Shown: piece after piece, positions 33,695-46,562 of the stretch
How the letters are laid out: every line of letters starts with the position of its first letter
Numbering within the stretch: position 1 is the first letter of the stretch
Assembly: GCA_021234155.1 (NCBI GenBank)
Contig: JAJEKV010000035.1
Coordinates: 6,939,891 to 7,003,890, forward strand
Direction: 5' to 3'
Length of the DNA: 64,000 nucleotides
DNA from: Isoetes taiwanensis
Lineage: Eukaryota; Streptophyta; Lycopodiopsida; Isoetales; Isoetaceae
Made by a program: the position numbers and the translations under genes
Notes under the pieces: generated by a model
Databases searched by the model: none
What the model was told of the DNA's origin: nothing
The model's input: the letters and a program-made list of their open reading frames with translations, nothing else

Positions 33695-34789
33695 TTATGC
33701 ACTCATATATATGGTATATATTGTACATGTACATAATTTGTATTAATATAAAAGATGTTCTTTTGATGGAAAACTATTAGCCTCTTCCTTATTTCTTATC
33801 TACACTCTCCTTTTGCCATGATTTTATTGTCCATGATTTCTACTATACATAATAAATGGTGTAATGAATCCACTAATTCAAATCCAAAAATTATAAGTCG
33901 TAATTTCTAACTCAAAACATAAGTTAAAAACTCGAGTTGAAAAAAATGAATACTGGGATAATTTCAAAATAACGGAATCGTGGTTAAATTGTGGAAAGTG
34001 GATACATGAATGGTCTTTTTGTATTGGTACGAACTATAGGTCTCATTGGGTAAGCTATGAATTATATCACTTACCCTTTTTTTTTCTCAAGTAACTACAA
34101 TTCGCGCTAATTCTTAAATTATATTGCCAAATAATGCAAGGATACTTTCGACCAAAAGAGACAACAAGAAATATACTTGTTGAATGCAAGCAATTATCAT
34201 TGGTAGAAGAGTGTTTACCTAAATCAAAATTTGCACCTTTGCATGGTTTTAGGTCCTCACCATCTGAGACTATGGCACGACCTCCACAGATTGAGAGTTA
34301 GCAGTAACTTTCCAAAACATTTGATTTCTAAAAAAGCAATGCTGAACAAGATACACTTCTCTATGGTACATGCACGACCGTTGCAGATTTGTAGTTGTCA
34401 ACAGTAACTTCCTAAAACATTTAGTTCTAAGAAAGATATGCTCACCATACACCTCTCCATGTTTGAGAAGAAGCTAATTTGTCTTTGTAAATGGCTAGTA
34501 GGATTTGCTAGGGCTAGCAGAGTTTTACCTGAAGGAAGAAAGCAAGATTCTTGCCTTCATTGGAATTATTAAACTTAGTAGCTATTATGGGGGCAGCTCC
34601 TCTCAGTGATCTCCAAATCGTAAGTCATGCTTCAACGTTTCATTGACTCTCGAAGCAGCTGCATCCACCCATTATGTCTTTGTGTGAGTTTATCTTGCCG
34701 GTAAATTATCCAAGCAACTACTTGAGCTTAAAAATCTTTTTTCGATAGAATTTTTTTCATATAATTTTCTCATGCTTTATTAGCTTAAA

Positions 34790-35215
34790 ACTCGAGCGAT
34801 TGATGCATCAGGCTCCTGAGTGATGAAATATGTTTCAGCTTTTAGTATGCTTTGACAGGAGCCGTCTCTTGTAGAGCATAATTATATCTCATATTAAATG
34901 GATGTTGTAAAGTACCTGGCAATGTAAAGTATGCAACTGACACCATGCGGTAAAATATCCTCAGATTGACAGCTTGGTAGCAGTCCTAAAACAAAAGTTA
35001 TACTCAACAACCTGCAATTTTCATGCTTCATTAGCCATCAATTGATATGTCGTGATCCCGAATGACTAAATATGTCCGTATTATTGCAATACATGCTTCA
35101 AATTTTCAAGATATGCTTTAGCAAGAGCTATTTGTTGTGGAGCGTAATTATATCTCATACTATATGGGTTTTGTAAAGTACCTAGCAATGTAAAGTATGC
35201 AACTGAGAGCATGCG
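34790..35215 (+). repeat. ~263-bp tandem pair, copy B
   Basis: Counterpart of 14575-14985, with units starting near 34838 and 35097. Confidence 0.7.
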
Positions 35216-36263
35216 GGCACAGCCTTTGCAGATTGACAATTGTTAGCAGCCCCAAAATATTTAGTTTCTAAAAAGGCTATGTTCAATAAGACACCATTCT
35301 ACAGATCCAGAAACCATAAATACAACTTTTGGGTGTTGATCAAGCCGCACATCTTAGGTCAAAAGCCTATCAAAATAAAGTGCCTCTGTGAGAACCCAGT
35401 TTAAGGTTACAACAGATGGAAGACAACGAACTGCACCAACAACTGGATAAAATAAAAAAGAATTAATTTCAAAGAAATTCCTTTTGCTTTATGATCATAT
35501 CATTGCTTACTTTTGAAACAATACAAATTCTCACCTAGGGTTAGTTTTAGGAGGAAGACAAAAATATTGATAAACCAACAACTTTTTTTTCTAGTCTACT
35601 CCAAATTCCAATAAATACAAACAACAACACAATTTTTGCAGTTAGTATGGTAGCAACGTAAAACATTGGATCATTAGTTACAATATAGAAGTTGGTCCGC
35701 TTTTTTCTCTCGGGCGACCGGGCCTTTTATCGACGCTGCTGGCACCACCCAATAACGCGGAATGGAACTTGGGTTCACCCATTCCGCTCGACCGGCTGCC
35801 TAGGTAAGGTTTTTTTTTAGGTTAGGGTTCTTCGTGCTAGAGCTTGCCGCCGCCAGAGGTCGCAGGGATTCACCGCCGCCAGAGCAGTGCCAGAGCTCGC
35901 CGCCAGAGGCCTCTAATCCTCTTCCGCTGTTTGATCTGCTCTTCCGCTGTTTGACCTGCCTAGAATGCCTCGAACGCTTTGGAGTTCCTGATATTTCCTG
36001 AACTATATGTTTCTGGGGACAGCATAAGATGCTCTGCTTATGTTAGAATTATGGTAACGCAATTGTTTGATTCGTCAGCTCATTGAATCGCCAGACCTGT
36101 GTACAGCGGGAAACCTATGCAGAGTGCCGATTTTGGTTGTAGAAGATCAAAGGTGCTCTCTTTTATTAACATTTTGCACCATGAAGGAAAAAGTACCAGA
36201 ATAAGTCATCACAATGCTTAATTGAAGAGCGTGATTTTGATCTAGCATAGCTCACAAACAAGC

Positions 36264-38027
36264 ATGGTGCATTGTTGTTTTCCTTGTCTCCTTTGTTTGA
36301 TGTTTATGACTGTTTCAACTGCTGAAACTGCTTGCTCAAAGAACTTGGGGGACAAATCAGTGTTGCTATGTTTCAAGAATGGGCTGGAAAATAATGGTGG
36401 CAGTGTTCTCTCCAGCTGGGATTTGAGCAGAAATATAAGCACCTGGAAGGGCATCCAATGGAGCCAGGATATGGCGAATCCCAGAGTGTTGAGCATAAAT
36501 CTGAGTCATGCTGAGTTGCCTGGTTCGCTCTGGCCATTCTGGTGTGGCCTTCCAATGCTCAAGTCTCTTGATCTCTACTGGAACAATCTGACTGGCCGTC
36601 TTAACTTGGATCCTGATTTGTGTCACAATAACAACAGCATGCTCCATCATTTGAACCTTCAATACAATTTTCTGTCTGGCCACATTCCGACAACCATTTC
36701 TACAATGCATCAGCTCAGGTATTTGAATTTAGGGGGAAATTATTTCACTGGCCACATTCCAACAACCATTTCTACAATGCATCACTGTATTTGAATTTAG
36801 CGGAAACAATTTCACTGGACCCATTCCAAGCTCGATTGGTAATCACACAACTTGAGGTAAGTATCTAAATGTCGCAGTTGAATTGAGCCAATATTCATCC
36901 TAATTCCAGAGAAAATATCTAAGTTACATACATGCTTCCACTTCATGCAGCAGCTCGCGCTGAGCGCCAATGCTCTATCTGGAGAAATCCCAGAGACTAT
37001 TTCCAACTGCACAAGATTGCGGAGGCTCTTTTTAAACCAAAACGCCCTCACTGGTAAACTACTTAGCATTATAGGAAACTTATCCAATCTCAGGGTGCTG
37101 ATGCTGGATTGGAATAAGTTGACAGGGGATTTGCCAACCAGCATTGGAATGTTGGGTAGGCTTAAAATTCTGGATGTTGGATTTAATAGCATCTCGTGTT
37201 CTTTTCCAAACAAAGATGGTCGCATGTCCGCATTACAATTTCTATCGTCCACCAATCTCATGGGGGTTATATTCCCCGAGTGGATTGGGAATTTCAAAGA
37301 ACTTGAGGCGGCCGATTCGCGGCAAAACAACTTCATTGGAGGTATTCCCTGTAATGGGTAATCTAACGTTCATGAAGAGTCGCCCAAATTTAGATAAACT
37401 AGACCCTGACACCATGGATCTTATGGTCGAAGAAAACCTGCTTCCCACAGGGGGAGCCAGCAAGAGCGACCTTCTTTACTTCCAAAATGTCGCCCCCATT
37501 ATCCTAGATCTTTGTGACAACGATCTCACCGGATCCATACCACCTGAATTGGGCACACTTCACAGCTTGCAGCAGCTGTGGCTCTGCGGCAACCGTCTGT
37601 CTGCTTCAATTCCTGCCTCACTTTCTTATGCAACTGATCTCATTCTTCTCCAGCTCTATGACAATGAACTCATTCCCACTGAGCTTACCAGACTATCATT
37701 CCTCACATTTTTCAACGTATTCAAAGAACCGCTCTCGTATGATCCCAAGTTCCTACCGGGCCAAAGACATTCAACCATCATCTTTCTTTGGAAATGCAGA
37801 TCTCGGTGGGCTTTCACTCAACAAATCATGCTCAATTTCAAAGACCTTCTCCGAATAGTCCACAGCATGAAGAGGAGAATGATGAAGAGGTGCTGATAGG
37901 TGTGCCTTTTGCAGTGGGTGCAGCAATTGGATTCGCAGCTGCTTTCCTCAACATTGTATTCCTGCTACCTCAGGCAGCATTTGACCGTATCGCTAACGGT
38001 GTGGTGAATAAGTGGCACACGTCTTGA
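36264..38027 (+). CDS. LRR receptor-like protein (RLP), copy B
   Basis: Same gene as 16041-17826. The 5' part is open here: Met at 36264, a hydrophobic signal peptide of about 20 residues ending near TVSTAETACS, the N-terminal cap and five LRRs. The 94-bp intron is at 36857-36950. Frame breaks occur near 36785 (CAGCTCAGG in A, CACTG in B), 36840 (ACTGCG lost), 37196-37350 and 37720-37830. In each case the copy A sequence restores the LRR consensus, and most changes are at CTG, CAG or CCAG sites. The membrane segment and tail (37788-38027) are open and match copy A. I interpret it as a probably intact gene with consensus errors; a true pseudogene cannot be excluded without reads. Confidence 0.75.
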
Positions 38028-39540
38028 ACAACATGTGTAGTAAAATATTTTTAATGAAAATCTTTCTATGGACAAAACTTTTCATGCTCCACACTCTAAT
38101 TCACATTTGTAAGCTAGCCAATGGAAGGCACCAAAGATTGAACTCATCATTTTTCAAGAATACAAGTCAACGATGCTCCTTTCTAAACATTCTATTCTAT
38201 TCTATACAAGAATTTAGCGCTGGCTCCCCGCGCCTTTTGCACCCTTGGGAGTTTCAATAATTGTACTTCGTCAAGTGCATAAATGAGCTCTATTGCACTA
38301 CAAAATAACGTAAGAACCAGAGTTGTAGATATGGGTGATACCTTGCTAAATTGGAGAGGGACTCAATAGAGAAAAGAGAGGAGGAGAAGATGGTTGAGGA
38401 TTTGGCTTATTATTGGAATATAATGAAGTGAATGAAATTGAAAAAAAACATTCTAATTGAAGTTTCGTATTGTTATAGTATTGTTATGTGATATGGTTGT
38501 TGAAGGTTTTAGGTTGTATTCGTATGCTATGAGCATAGGTTGCTAATGGTGTTGCCCTCGATTATGTCGTAAGATAGAGCACACGGTATTTAAAGCTCTT
38601 CCCAGGTTGGTTGCACTAAGTCAAGGTAGTATGAAGCTTACCCCTATCTGTAGTATGTCGTATGCCCCTATTCCCATAAGTTCTTTAGATGTCATACATG
38701 CCTTTGCATATATTCACGTTGTTAAAGATGTTTGATTTAGTGCTGGTGCTTGTTCTGCACCAACCCCACTTTGTCACTAGCGCTTGCCGTGAAAGTTGAA
38801 CCAAAACAAAATACTTTTTCTTGAGATGTCAATGTTGCAGTATTAACAAATGTTCTTTGTAAAATGATTGGCTCTGAGTACATTTTGTATGGGCATGCAA
38901 ATTTGTGCACAAAACATATGACCTTTTTCAAAAAGCTATGCAATCTTATTAAGCTTTTCAATAGTCTGACTCAGCTATCTATGCACTAATTAATGTTTCT
39001 AAGGTACCTACAAATGAAGATATGTAAGATATTCTGCATCACCTCTGTGGATGGAATTGTATAGAATGGGACTCGCATGAAACCAACAAACCGCCCGACT
39101 TAGACTTGCTTCTCATTCATCTCAGCAGATTTTCTACAATGGTGGATAGTGGGTAGCCGCACACATGCGAACTACCCATAAAAAATAAAGGGAAAATCCA
39201 ATTATATCATTTGGACCCCAACAAAATACAATGCTAAGAGAGACTGGGCTAGTGTACCTGCCGAAAGCTTATCACCGGGATTAAAAAACCCCGCCCTTTC
39301 GGGTTTTCGAGGAAAAACCCTAGTGATAAGCCGTCGGCAAGGGGCTTGGACAAACGTAAGGCATAAAAATCGCTCCCAAAACCCACGAATGGAAAAGTCG
39401 AAACAGATGCCGCTCGCTAACCTGTACCTGCACATCACCAACAAAACAACAAGACAAAACAAACCTCCCAGAGTGGAGGGGCTGATTACGCGCGTGCCAC
39501 GCGATAAAAATACAATAACAAAGAAGGGGGGGAGGGTGGG

Positions 39541-40081
39541 TTCAAAGAGAATAAGGTACTGCTGAGAGAGAAGAGGAAGCGCCGATGAGAAGTCGAAGCA
39601 GAAACGCGCCTAAAATAGTGAACTCCCAACCACGGGCATGCGCCGCCCGCATGCATGCAAAGCATGCGTGCTCGTCCCATTCTAGAATGGCGATCCGATG
39701 TCTCGGATCGATGGGATTCTAGAATGGAACTCGCATGAAACCAACAAACCGCCCGAATACCAAAGGACTTCCTTAACAAACTAGGATCGAGGACGAAGGT
39801 CACAGGATGAAGGCTAAAGGCCGAGAAAGGACAGCATGAAAGAAACGCCAAATTGGCCAAACCAGGCAGGAAGAAGCCCCTCCCCTGCCTGGAAACACTT
39901 CAAAGAGAATAAGGTACCGCTGAGAGAGAAGAGGAAGCGCCGATGAGAAGTCGAAGCAGAAACGCGCCTAAAATAGCGAATTCCCAACCAGAACGGGCAT
40001 GCGCCGCCCGCATGCATGCAAAACATGCATGCTCGTCCCATTCTAGAATGGCGATCCGATGTCTCGGATCGATGGGATTGT
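39541..40081 (+). repeat. ~358-bp tandem pair, copy B
   Basis: Counterpart of 19327-19858, units at 39541 and 39899. The two units in copy B are more alike than those in copy A (both have CGAAGCAGAAACGCGCC), again suggesting error in A. Confidence 0.75.
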
Positions 40082-40145
40082 ATAGAGCTGCATATCTGAA
40101 TACCATGGTCAAGTATTGAGCATTTATTAAACAATAAAGTGTTTC

Positions 40146-40315
40146 ATCATTACTGCAAAGGTTTTTCCCTTGAAAACCTTTCGAGGCAGGGGTTTTTTAA
40201 TCCTAGTAGTAATGATTGTACTAGCCCATTGTATGGGTCCCATGACCTATTGGTCTCCGTGGACGTTAAAAAAACTATTCTATTCTATTCTATTCTATTC
40301 TATTCTATTCTATTC
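40146..40315 (+). mobile_element. Dispersed element with (CTATT)n tail, copy 3
   Basis: Copy B equivalent of 19916-20086. Its body matches the outside copy at 6281-6436 closely, including ACTGCAAAGG and CGAGGCAGGGG. Confidence 0.55.
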
Positions 40316-40799
40316 TCAAGCAAAAAGAAAGCAATGGTATCTAAAATATGAAAAGCTGATTCAGAAGAAAGCCGGAAATTATTTGCGTAAGAAAAATCTC
40401 CCACTTCCTCTGGACGATAATATTCACTTGCTTTGACCAAATGTTGTTGCAAATTGAATGGGGGTAGCCAATTCAGCGATGCCTGGCCGCCGCGATAAAT
40501 TTCTTGTCTTAACATATATAAACCTCAAGGGCAAGATTCTTTCAGCATATTCGAAGCTGATGCTTGCCTCTAAAGTGGCCATGTATTTCCGGAAGGAAAA
40601 AATAGGGAGAGAAAAAAAACGCCAGAGAAAATGAAATCGAGAAAAAAAAAAAACACCTGGTACCTGCACAAGGAGCCCAAAACTAAACTATCATAATTAA
40701 CCAATGTCAGATCATCAAAAAACCATGATATATGTGGTTTTTTATGCATGATTTTATTTGATAGAAGAAAACCATGTATCATAGTTGTTTGTTGGGATC

Positions 40800-40861
40800 G
40801 ATAGTGGTTATGAATGTTGGTTTTAAATGTGATAGTGGTTATGAATGTTGGTTTTAGATGT
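40800..40861 (+). repeat. 31-bp direct duplication, copy B
   Basis: Copy B equivalent of 20570-20631. Confidence 0.8.
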
Positions 40862-41715
40862 GATGGTGGTTTATTAGAACCAGTAATGGGTTATGAGATT
40901 GATTCATGCGTACTACAGTAGTCCATTAAACTAGTAAGAGTTTAATAAAACATCTCTATGACTTATGACATGGCATAAAAGCTAGTTCAATTTTGCCCAA
41001 TATTACTCAATCTACATTGAATGGAATTAAAAGGTCATGGTGTCAATTTTGGTGTTCAGTCCACTGCTCTGGAATACATATTGGCATCCACCTTGGTGCT
41101 CGCAACGATGACAGGGCTACACTGTTCTGCTGCCCAAGCTAGGTTCCCATGACCAACAGTGGCATAGCCGCACTGTCCTGGAATTTTTGAACTTTAGGTC
41201 AAAATATGGGTAATGTGGAAACTTAATACTAGGATGGTGATGCCATCAATTTGATTATGTGGCATGATGATGTGGATGTCTCCCGGCGGTGGCAAGCCGC
41301 ACGATCCCTGATACATGTTAAATACTGAATGGTACTTTGTTAGTGTTCCAATGGCACTAGAACCGCACTAGCATGGTACCCATTAGTGAATCAATTGAAT
41401 TCCAAAGGGTTTTTGACATACCATAGTGTTTAATTCTGCGAAAACGGTTGGTTCATTATATAATATTGGTAGAATGAGCAATACGAAGTTGGTCTCAAGA
41501 GAACTTATTTTGAACGTTCAATCAAAGTGGCCTTTAACTCGACGCTATCACTTATCTCTACTTATGGTATTTGCCATATGTTTGCACGGATGTATCAAGA
41601 CATTCAGGTTCCAATGCCTTGGAGTAACCTTGAAGGTGAGAAATGTCCAAATATGACAAAAATAGGTTGGAAAACGTGTTTGAAAATAGCAGAAATAGCT
41701 TGAAAAGAGGCAAGC

Positions 41716-41962
41716 CTTGGAGGTTTAATGGTTTGTTTGATATTACAAGATTCAAGATTTATAATGAAGAAATATGTTGAGGTTGCCTTTTGGCAAACTT
41801 ACCGACTTTATGGCAAGCTTACGGATTTAAGGGTTTGGATAAAGGAATATGTTGGGGTTGCATTTTGGCAAACTTACTGCCTTGGAGGTTTAAGGGTTTG
41901 GTTGATATTAAAGGTTGAAGGATTGTGGATTTATAATGAAGGAATATATTGGGGTTGCCTTT
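41716..41962 (+). repeat. Degenerate tandem repeat, copy B
   Basis: Copy B equivalent of 21489-21735, essentially identical. Confidence 0.6.
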
Positions 41963-43691
41963 CGACTGTTTGTTTTAGATTTAATTAAGTGCCATGTGCA
42001 GAAAGGGTGATGGATGGGCTATTCCAATATGTTTTGGCATATTCATGGAATAAATGGTTCTACCCCTGGGGTGGGGATATTTTCTTAACAAGTAGGCACA
42101 TAGCATTCTCAAGCATATTTTGTGGAATATACATGTCGTAGAGATATAATCCTTTGAGTCACTTGGAGTTTCAATACCTAGTGACCTCCACACAAACCAA
42201 CATATTGGCCTTCCATGCCTAGCTAACTATGACAGAACAATGGTCAATCCGTTATTAGCAATGTTATTTCGCATGAACTTTTTATGGGGATGCTTATTGT
42301 TTGATCAAAGATATGTGTGGAGTAATGGTTTAGTTGGGGTTTCAAGTCTTTGGTTGTTGATTTTATTTTACTTTCAATGATTCATATGTATGCATTTCTT
42401 TCTATACAATAGAATAACATAGAGTAGAAGGGTTTCATAGAGAAGTTGTGTCGCCATTTTTCTCTGGCCTGCAATTTGGAAACATTTGGCACTCCCCAAT
42501 AACAGAATGGAAGTCGGCTGCTGCATTCCGCTCAACCGATAAACAGCATGTAAAGATGTGTTTTGTTTTTGATGTTTTCTTGTAGTCCAATCTCTGGAAG
42601 TTTGTTGTAGTTTTTAAGTATTTGGACCTGCAAAAATGGGGAGCTGGAAGAAGCGTTCGCCGGACTTGGGTATGGCAGATTTGGGCTCATAAATTTTTTT
42701 ATTTTCAGCTTTTGCCTGAGTCCCTCTCACTTGTATGATTTCTTCCACTTCTGCTGCTCCATCCCCTTTACTTCGCTTGAAACCAGCCCTTTCCGCTGCT
42801 CAAAAGGCTTAAACAAAAAAATGCAGCTATGGTGCTAGCATTTGCCCCTGCTTCAAACCATGGGCTTTCAGTCTATGCATTGTCCTACAAAGCTCCCCAA
42901 AACGAAACCCTTAGCCCACCTTCCATGAGTAAGCTTTGGCACTTTAAAATGTAGGACGGGATCAAATAAAACTTGCTTCCAACTCCTTTGTGTATACAAG
43001 AATGCCACTTTAGGTGACATTCTTATGTAGAAATACTGGCGACGTGCGGAGGCATAGAAGCAGTGTTGACACATGAGAATGTCACCTAAAGCGAGATTCT
43101 TATTACATGAAAACCACTTACATTACATTCTGTGGCGGAATATATGGCATTTACCTTCGTTTCACAGAATAGAAGGTAAATGAAGTTCTAGAACTACGGA
43201 GGTAGTTGATTGGTTAGTTAGTTAGTTTGTCCTCCCCTATTTATCTTCTTTCACGTTCCTTCGTTCTTCATCAGCTCCTCATTTTAGCATCTCCTTCTTA
43301 GGGTTTGGTCCCAGCGCTTCTGGTTGCCGATTGTGGTCTGCTAAATTTGAGTTTTTCAGTGCTATCCATCACGTTTCCTTAGTTTTTTCATCCGCACCCA
43401 CCAAGCTTTTCTTTTTGGAGGCTACGGCTATGCAAAAGTATAACTATGCAACAATTCTTACTTAACGGAGTTCTTTAGGTGCTCATGATCCGGGTCTGCA
43501 AAACATTTTGTGTTTAGCACCACAGCCCACAGGGTTTTTTCTTTTTCGATATTTGGGTTTCGGTTCTCTGTGCAAAGATCCTTATCAGAGCTTTTTCCCC
43601 TTTCTTGCTGTGCTTACTGAGCTTTTCCTTTGTTTTTTCCCTGTTGTGCTGCTTCAAACTTTCTACTGTCTATGGTTTAACGAACAATAAA

Positions 43692-43847
43692 GATTTGCCG
43701 TCTTATGCGTTGCTTGTTAAAAACTTATGTTCTCCGAAGGACATGGCAAAAGGCAAGCTGGTGCATGCGGATATTATGACGAATGGTTATGGGCAACAAA
43801 GATTCCTTCGGAACCTCCTGATTGAAATCTATGGAGTTGGAGGCTAA
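43692..43847 (+). pseudogene. PPR protein fragment inside the LTR-like element, copy B
   Basis: The frame reads LPSYALLVKNLCSPKDMAKG, then KLVHADIMTNGYGQQ and FLRNLLIEIYGVGG. This is the canonical plant PPR (PLS-type) arrangement Y-LL--C-----L--GK-VHA-I---G------LN-L---Y---G. PPR proteins bind organellar RNA; only about one and a half motifs remain, without start or end, so it is a captured or stranded fragment. An overlapping Met frame (43831-44001) continues as a 56-residue coiled-coil-like peptide (MELEAKIEDL...LESKISSLQEEIQRK). Confidence 0.65.
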
Positions 43848-44212
43848 GATAGAAGATTTGAATGGCTCTAAGGCTAGAATCATTGCAGCTTTGGAATCCA
43901 AGATTTCTTCTCTGCAAGAAGAGATTCAACGAAAGAGCAAGAAATCGAGAGCCCCTATCCTGAAATATCATGAGAATATTAAAATCAGAGGACGTGTTTG
44001 AGGATTTGGAACGCCATTTGCAGTTGCACATGCTCTTGGATGCAACAACCAAGGCCATTATTGATAAAAGTACTTCCTTAATTTCTAACAGAAAAAGTTT
44101 GATCTGTATCACAGATAGAGAAGGTTCAAGAGTTGCAAGGTTCTATGAAATGGACGGTTTAACCCTTTCTGATGTAGAAAATCGCTCTGAAGTGCGGGTT
44201 CTATCCTTTTAA
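43831..44212 (+). pseudogene. Coiled-coil-like ORF pair in the LTR-like element
   Basis: Two abutting frames on the plus strand: 43831-44001 (56 codons, heptad-like ALESKISSLQEEI) and 43970-44212 (80 codons, DVFEDLERHLQLHMLLDATT then ITDREGSRVARFYEMDG). Their composition is protein-like and they would join through a one-base shift near 43970. No family recognised. The copy A equivalent (about 23600-23985) is more broken. Confidence 0.35.
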
Positions 44213-45668
44213 GAGCTTTGCTTAGGTCTCTGATTTGTGGTGAGTCCGTTAAAAACCATTATGCTGTGTCAATTTTTTTAAGACTATAAATTTCTGTTAA
44301 GTTTAAGTTGGGTTGCCTTCTGGCTATTCTGGAGAAAGCAGAGCTTCATAGGAAGTTTTAGGATTTGATTGGTTTTGCCAAGATTGTAATAATATGGCTT
44401 CTCTATGTATGATTTTGCTGTCATTTTACTGGTCTGTGTCCACCCTGGCTGCTGGGATGGTTACCTGTGCTCAACCCTGACCTCTGATAATTATGTGATC
44501 CCTGGCTATGCTTTTGTGACTACCTCATTCTGCAACAAAGGCCAGTCAGTTTCAGTATTATCTTATGGAATCAACCTTTTCATAATTCAATCGTTTTACC
44601 GGTGTATTCTTTTCCAGGATCAATCCTGCCTGCCTGTGTTACCTGTTGTGCTTTTCTTCTGCTGTGTTGGTCATCGAAAGATTCCTTCCCCCTGTTAAAA
44701 GATTTGCGGAGGGCGCCCTAAGGGTAGCCGATCAGAAGCAAGGCCGTAGCCTGGACCATGCCATATTTTTAGAGATACAGATATTTCCCCTCTTTTTTTT
44801 TACTGCTTGGCCGTTGCCTTATATAAGTAATAAAGGCCCTGGGATTTCGTTTTGAGGCATAACCCATGTATCGGACTAGCTCTATAGTTTCGTGTGCTCA
44901 TAATAACAATAGTATGTTATAAAATAATAAAATTTTATTTCACTAAGATATATCGCTGTTACAAGTCAGAAAAGCCCTTATCCATTGTCTTATTGATCCT
45001 AGTCTTGCTGACTGTTTGTCTGGCCTGATCGTTCTTGCCTTGTTGCCCTTGCACTTTGCCATGGCTTCTAAAAGTGTTATTAAGGTAGTTATAGTGGCAA
45101 GGCTTGTTTGGAAGGTTCAAATGATAATTAAGAAATTGGGCTATTTTAAGTGATAATGTGTTGTTTTTGGCTCGAATGTTGGGTTTACATGGACAGTAAG
45201 ATTGCGAGGATAGCAACACAATGATCGTTTTTCCACCTTGACCTTGGTGCCTCATAAGTCGTTAGTCATGTATACCTTGTATTTATACCATTTGTGCTTC
45301 CCAGTGTGATGTACAATGGAAACCTTTTATTCCTCAACTGCTATGCCTTTTCCAGTATATCTTTACTCTTGGTCTTGCTTAATTGTCATTGCTTTTTACT
45401 CTGCCTCTTTTTTCAGCATTCTTGCCATGTCTATCTGTAGTAGTTCTAGAAATGGCATTTACCTTCGTTTCACAGAATAGAAGGTAAATGAAGTTCTAGA
45501 ACTACGGAGGTAGTTGATTGGTTAGTTAGTTAGTTTGTCGTCCCCTATTTATCTTCTTTCACGTTCCTTCGTTCTTCATCAGCTCCTCATTTTAGCATCT
45601 CCTTCTTAGGGTTTGGTCCCACCTACCCACCCTCCCTTATTTTATATATTGTTTGTAAACTAACACTT

Positions 45669-45822
45669 TGTTGGAGGCTTGGTGCCTAGTTGGAGGCCTA
45701 GTGCCTAGTTGGAGGCCTTTGTGCCTGGTTGAGGCTTTTGTGCCTGGTTGAGGCCCTTGTGCCTGGATGGAGGCCCTAGTGCCTGGTTGGAGGCCCTAGT
45801 GCCTAGATGGCCTTGGTGGCCT
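45669..45822 (+). repeat. GCCTAGTTGGAGG minisatellite, copy B
   Basis: Regular tandem units of GTGCCTGGTTGAGGC/GTGCCTAGTTGGAGGC type, about seven copies. The frames of 80-90 codons crossing it on the minus strand are products of the repeat. Confidence 0.8.
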
Positions 45823-46562
45823 TTGGGTTTGCCTTTTTTGTGAATGCAGGGAAATAGTTGTTGTGTGCCTTCCGTTAGCGTGGCTTTTTGGAAGAGAGCT
45901 TTGGATTCGAAGCACAAGATGAAGATCAATGGAGAAGACAATTCAAACATGTTTCATCTTTGGCAACTTCAATGCTGTAATATATTTTCACCCAATAAGG
46001 CTAGTCAGCATGAGGGTACAAGATCTATTATGTTTTTGGACCTAGCATTGGTTAGTGATCCCATTATTGTTAGGGTTTTTCCTCGAAAACCCGAAAGGGC
46101 GAGGTTTTTTAATCCCGGCCATGTCTATCCGTAGTAGTTCTAGAACGAGTAAATATGTAGAACGTGGGGTAAATGTATAGAAAAATTGAATGCAAAATCT
46201 ACTAAATATTCTTGAAAAGAATCACTACCACGTATCAACACACGATTGGACTAGAAGGCAGAATGAAATGTAAGTGGTCTTTACTGTAGGGGAAGGAAAG
46301 CTGGTTCCCCATTTCGCTCATAGTGGAGACCCACTTCTGGATGCCACCGGTCATGGGGCCCCTCCCGCTATGACAGAATGGGGTCTCATGGCAGAATGGG
46401 GAATCAACTTCTCTTCCCCTATATAGATTATTTCAGAGAACTCCATCTCTAAATCATTGTTGATAACTCAATGTTATTTCTCAATACATTTGTATATACG
46501 CCAGCATATCTTGAACTATATAAAAAGTAAGGTATATCGTGTGGGGTTTAGATGAATACATT

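Larger units (their letters stand above)
43145..45621 (+). mobile_element. LTR-like direct-repeat element, copy B
   Basis: Here both direct repeats are 169 bp (43145-43313 and 45453-45621) and differ by a single base (GTCCTCCCC against GTCGTCCCC), as expected for a young insertion. The five bases before the left repeat (ATATA) and after the right one (CCTAC) do not match, so there is no target-site duplication. The interior runs 43314-45452. Confidence 0.55.
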
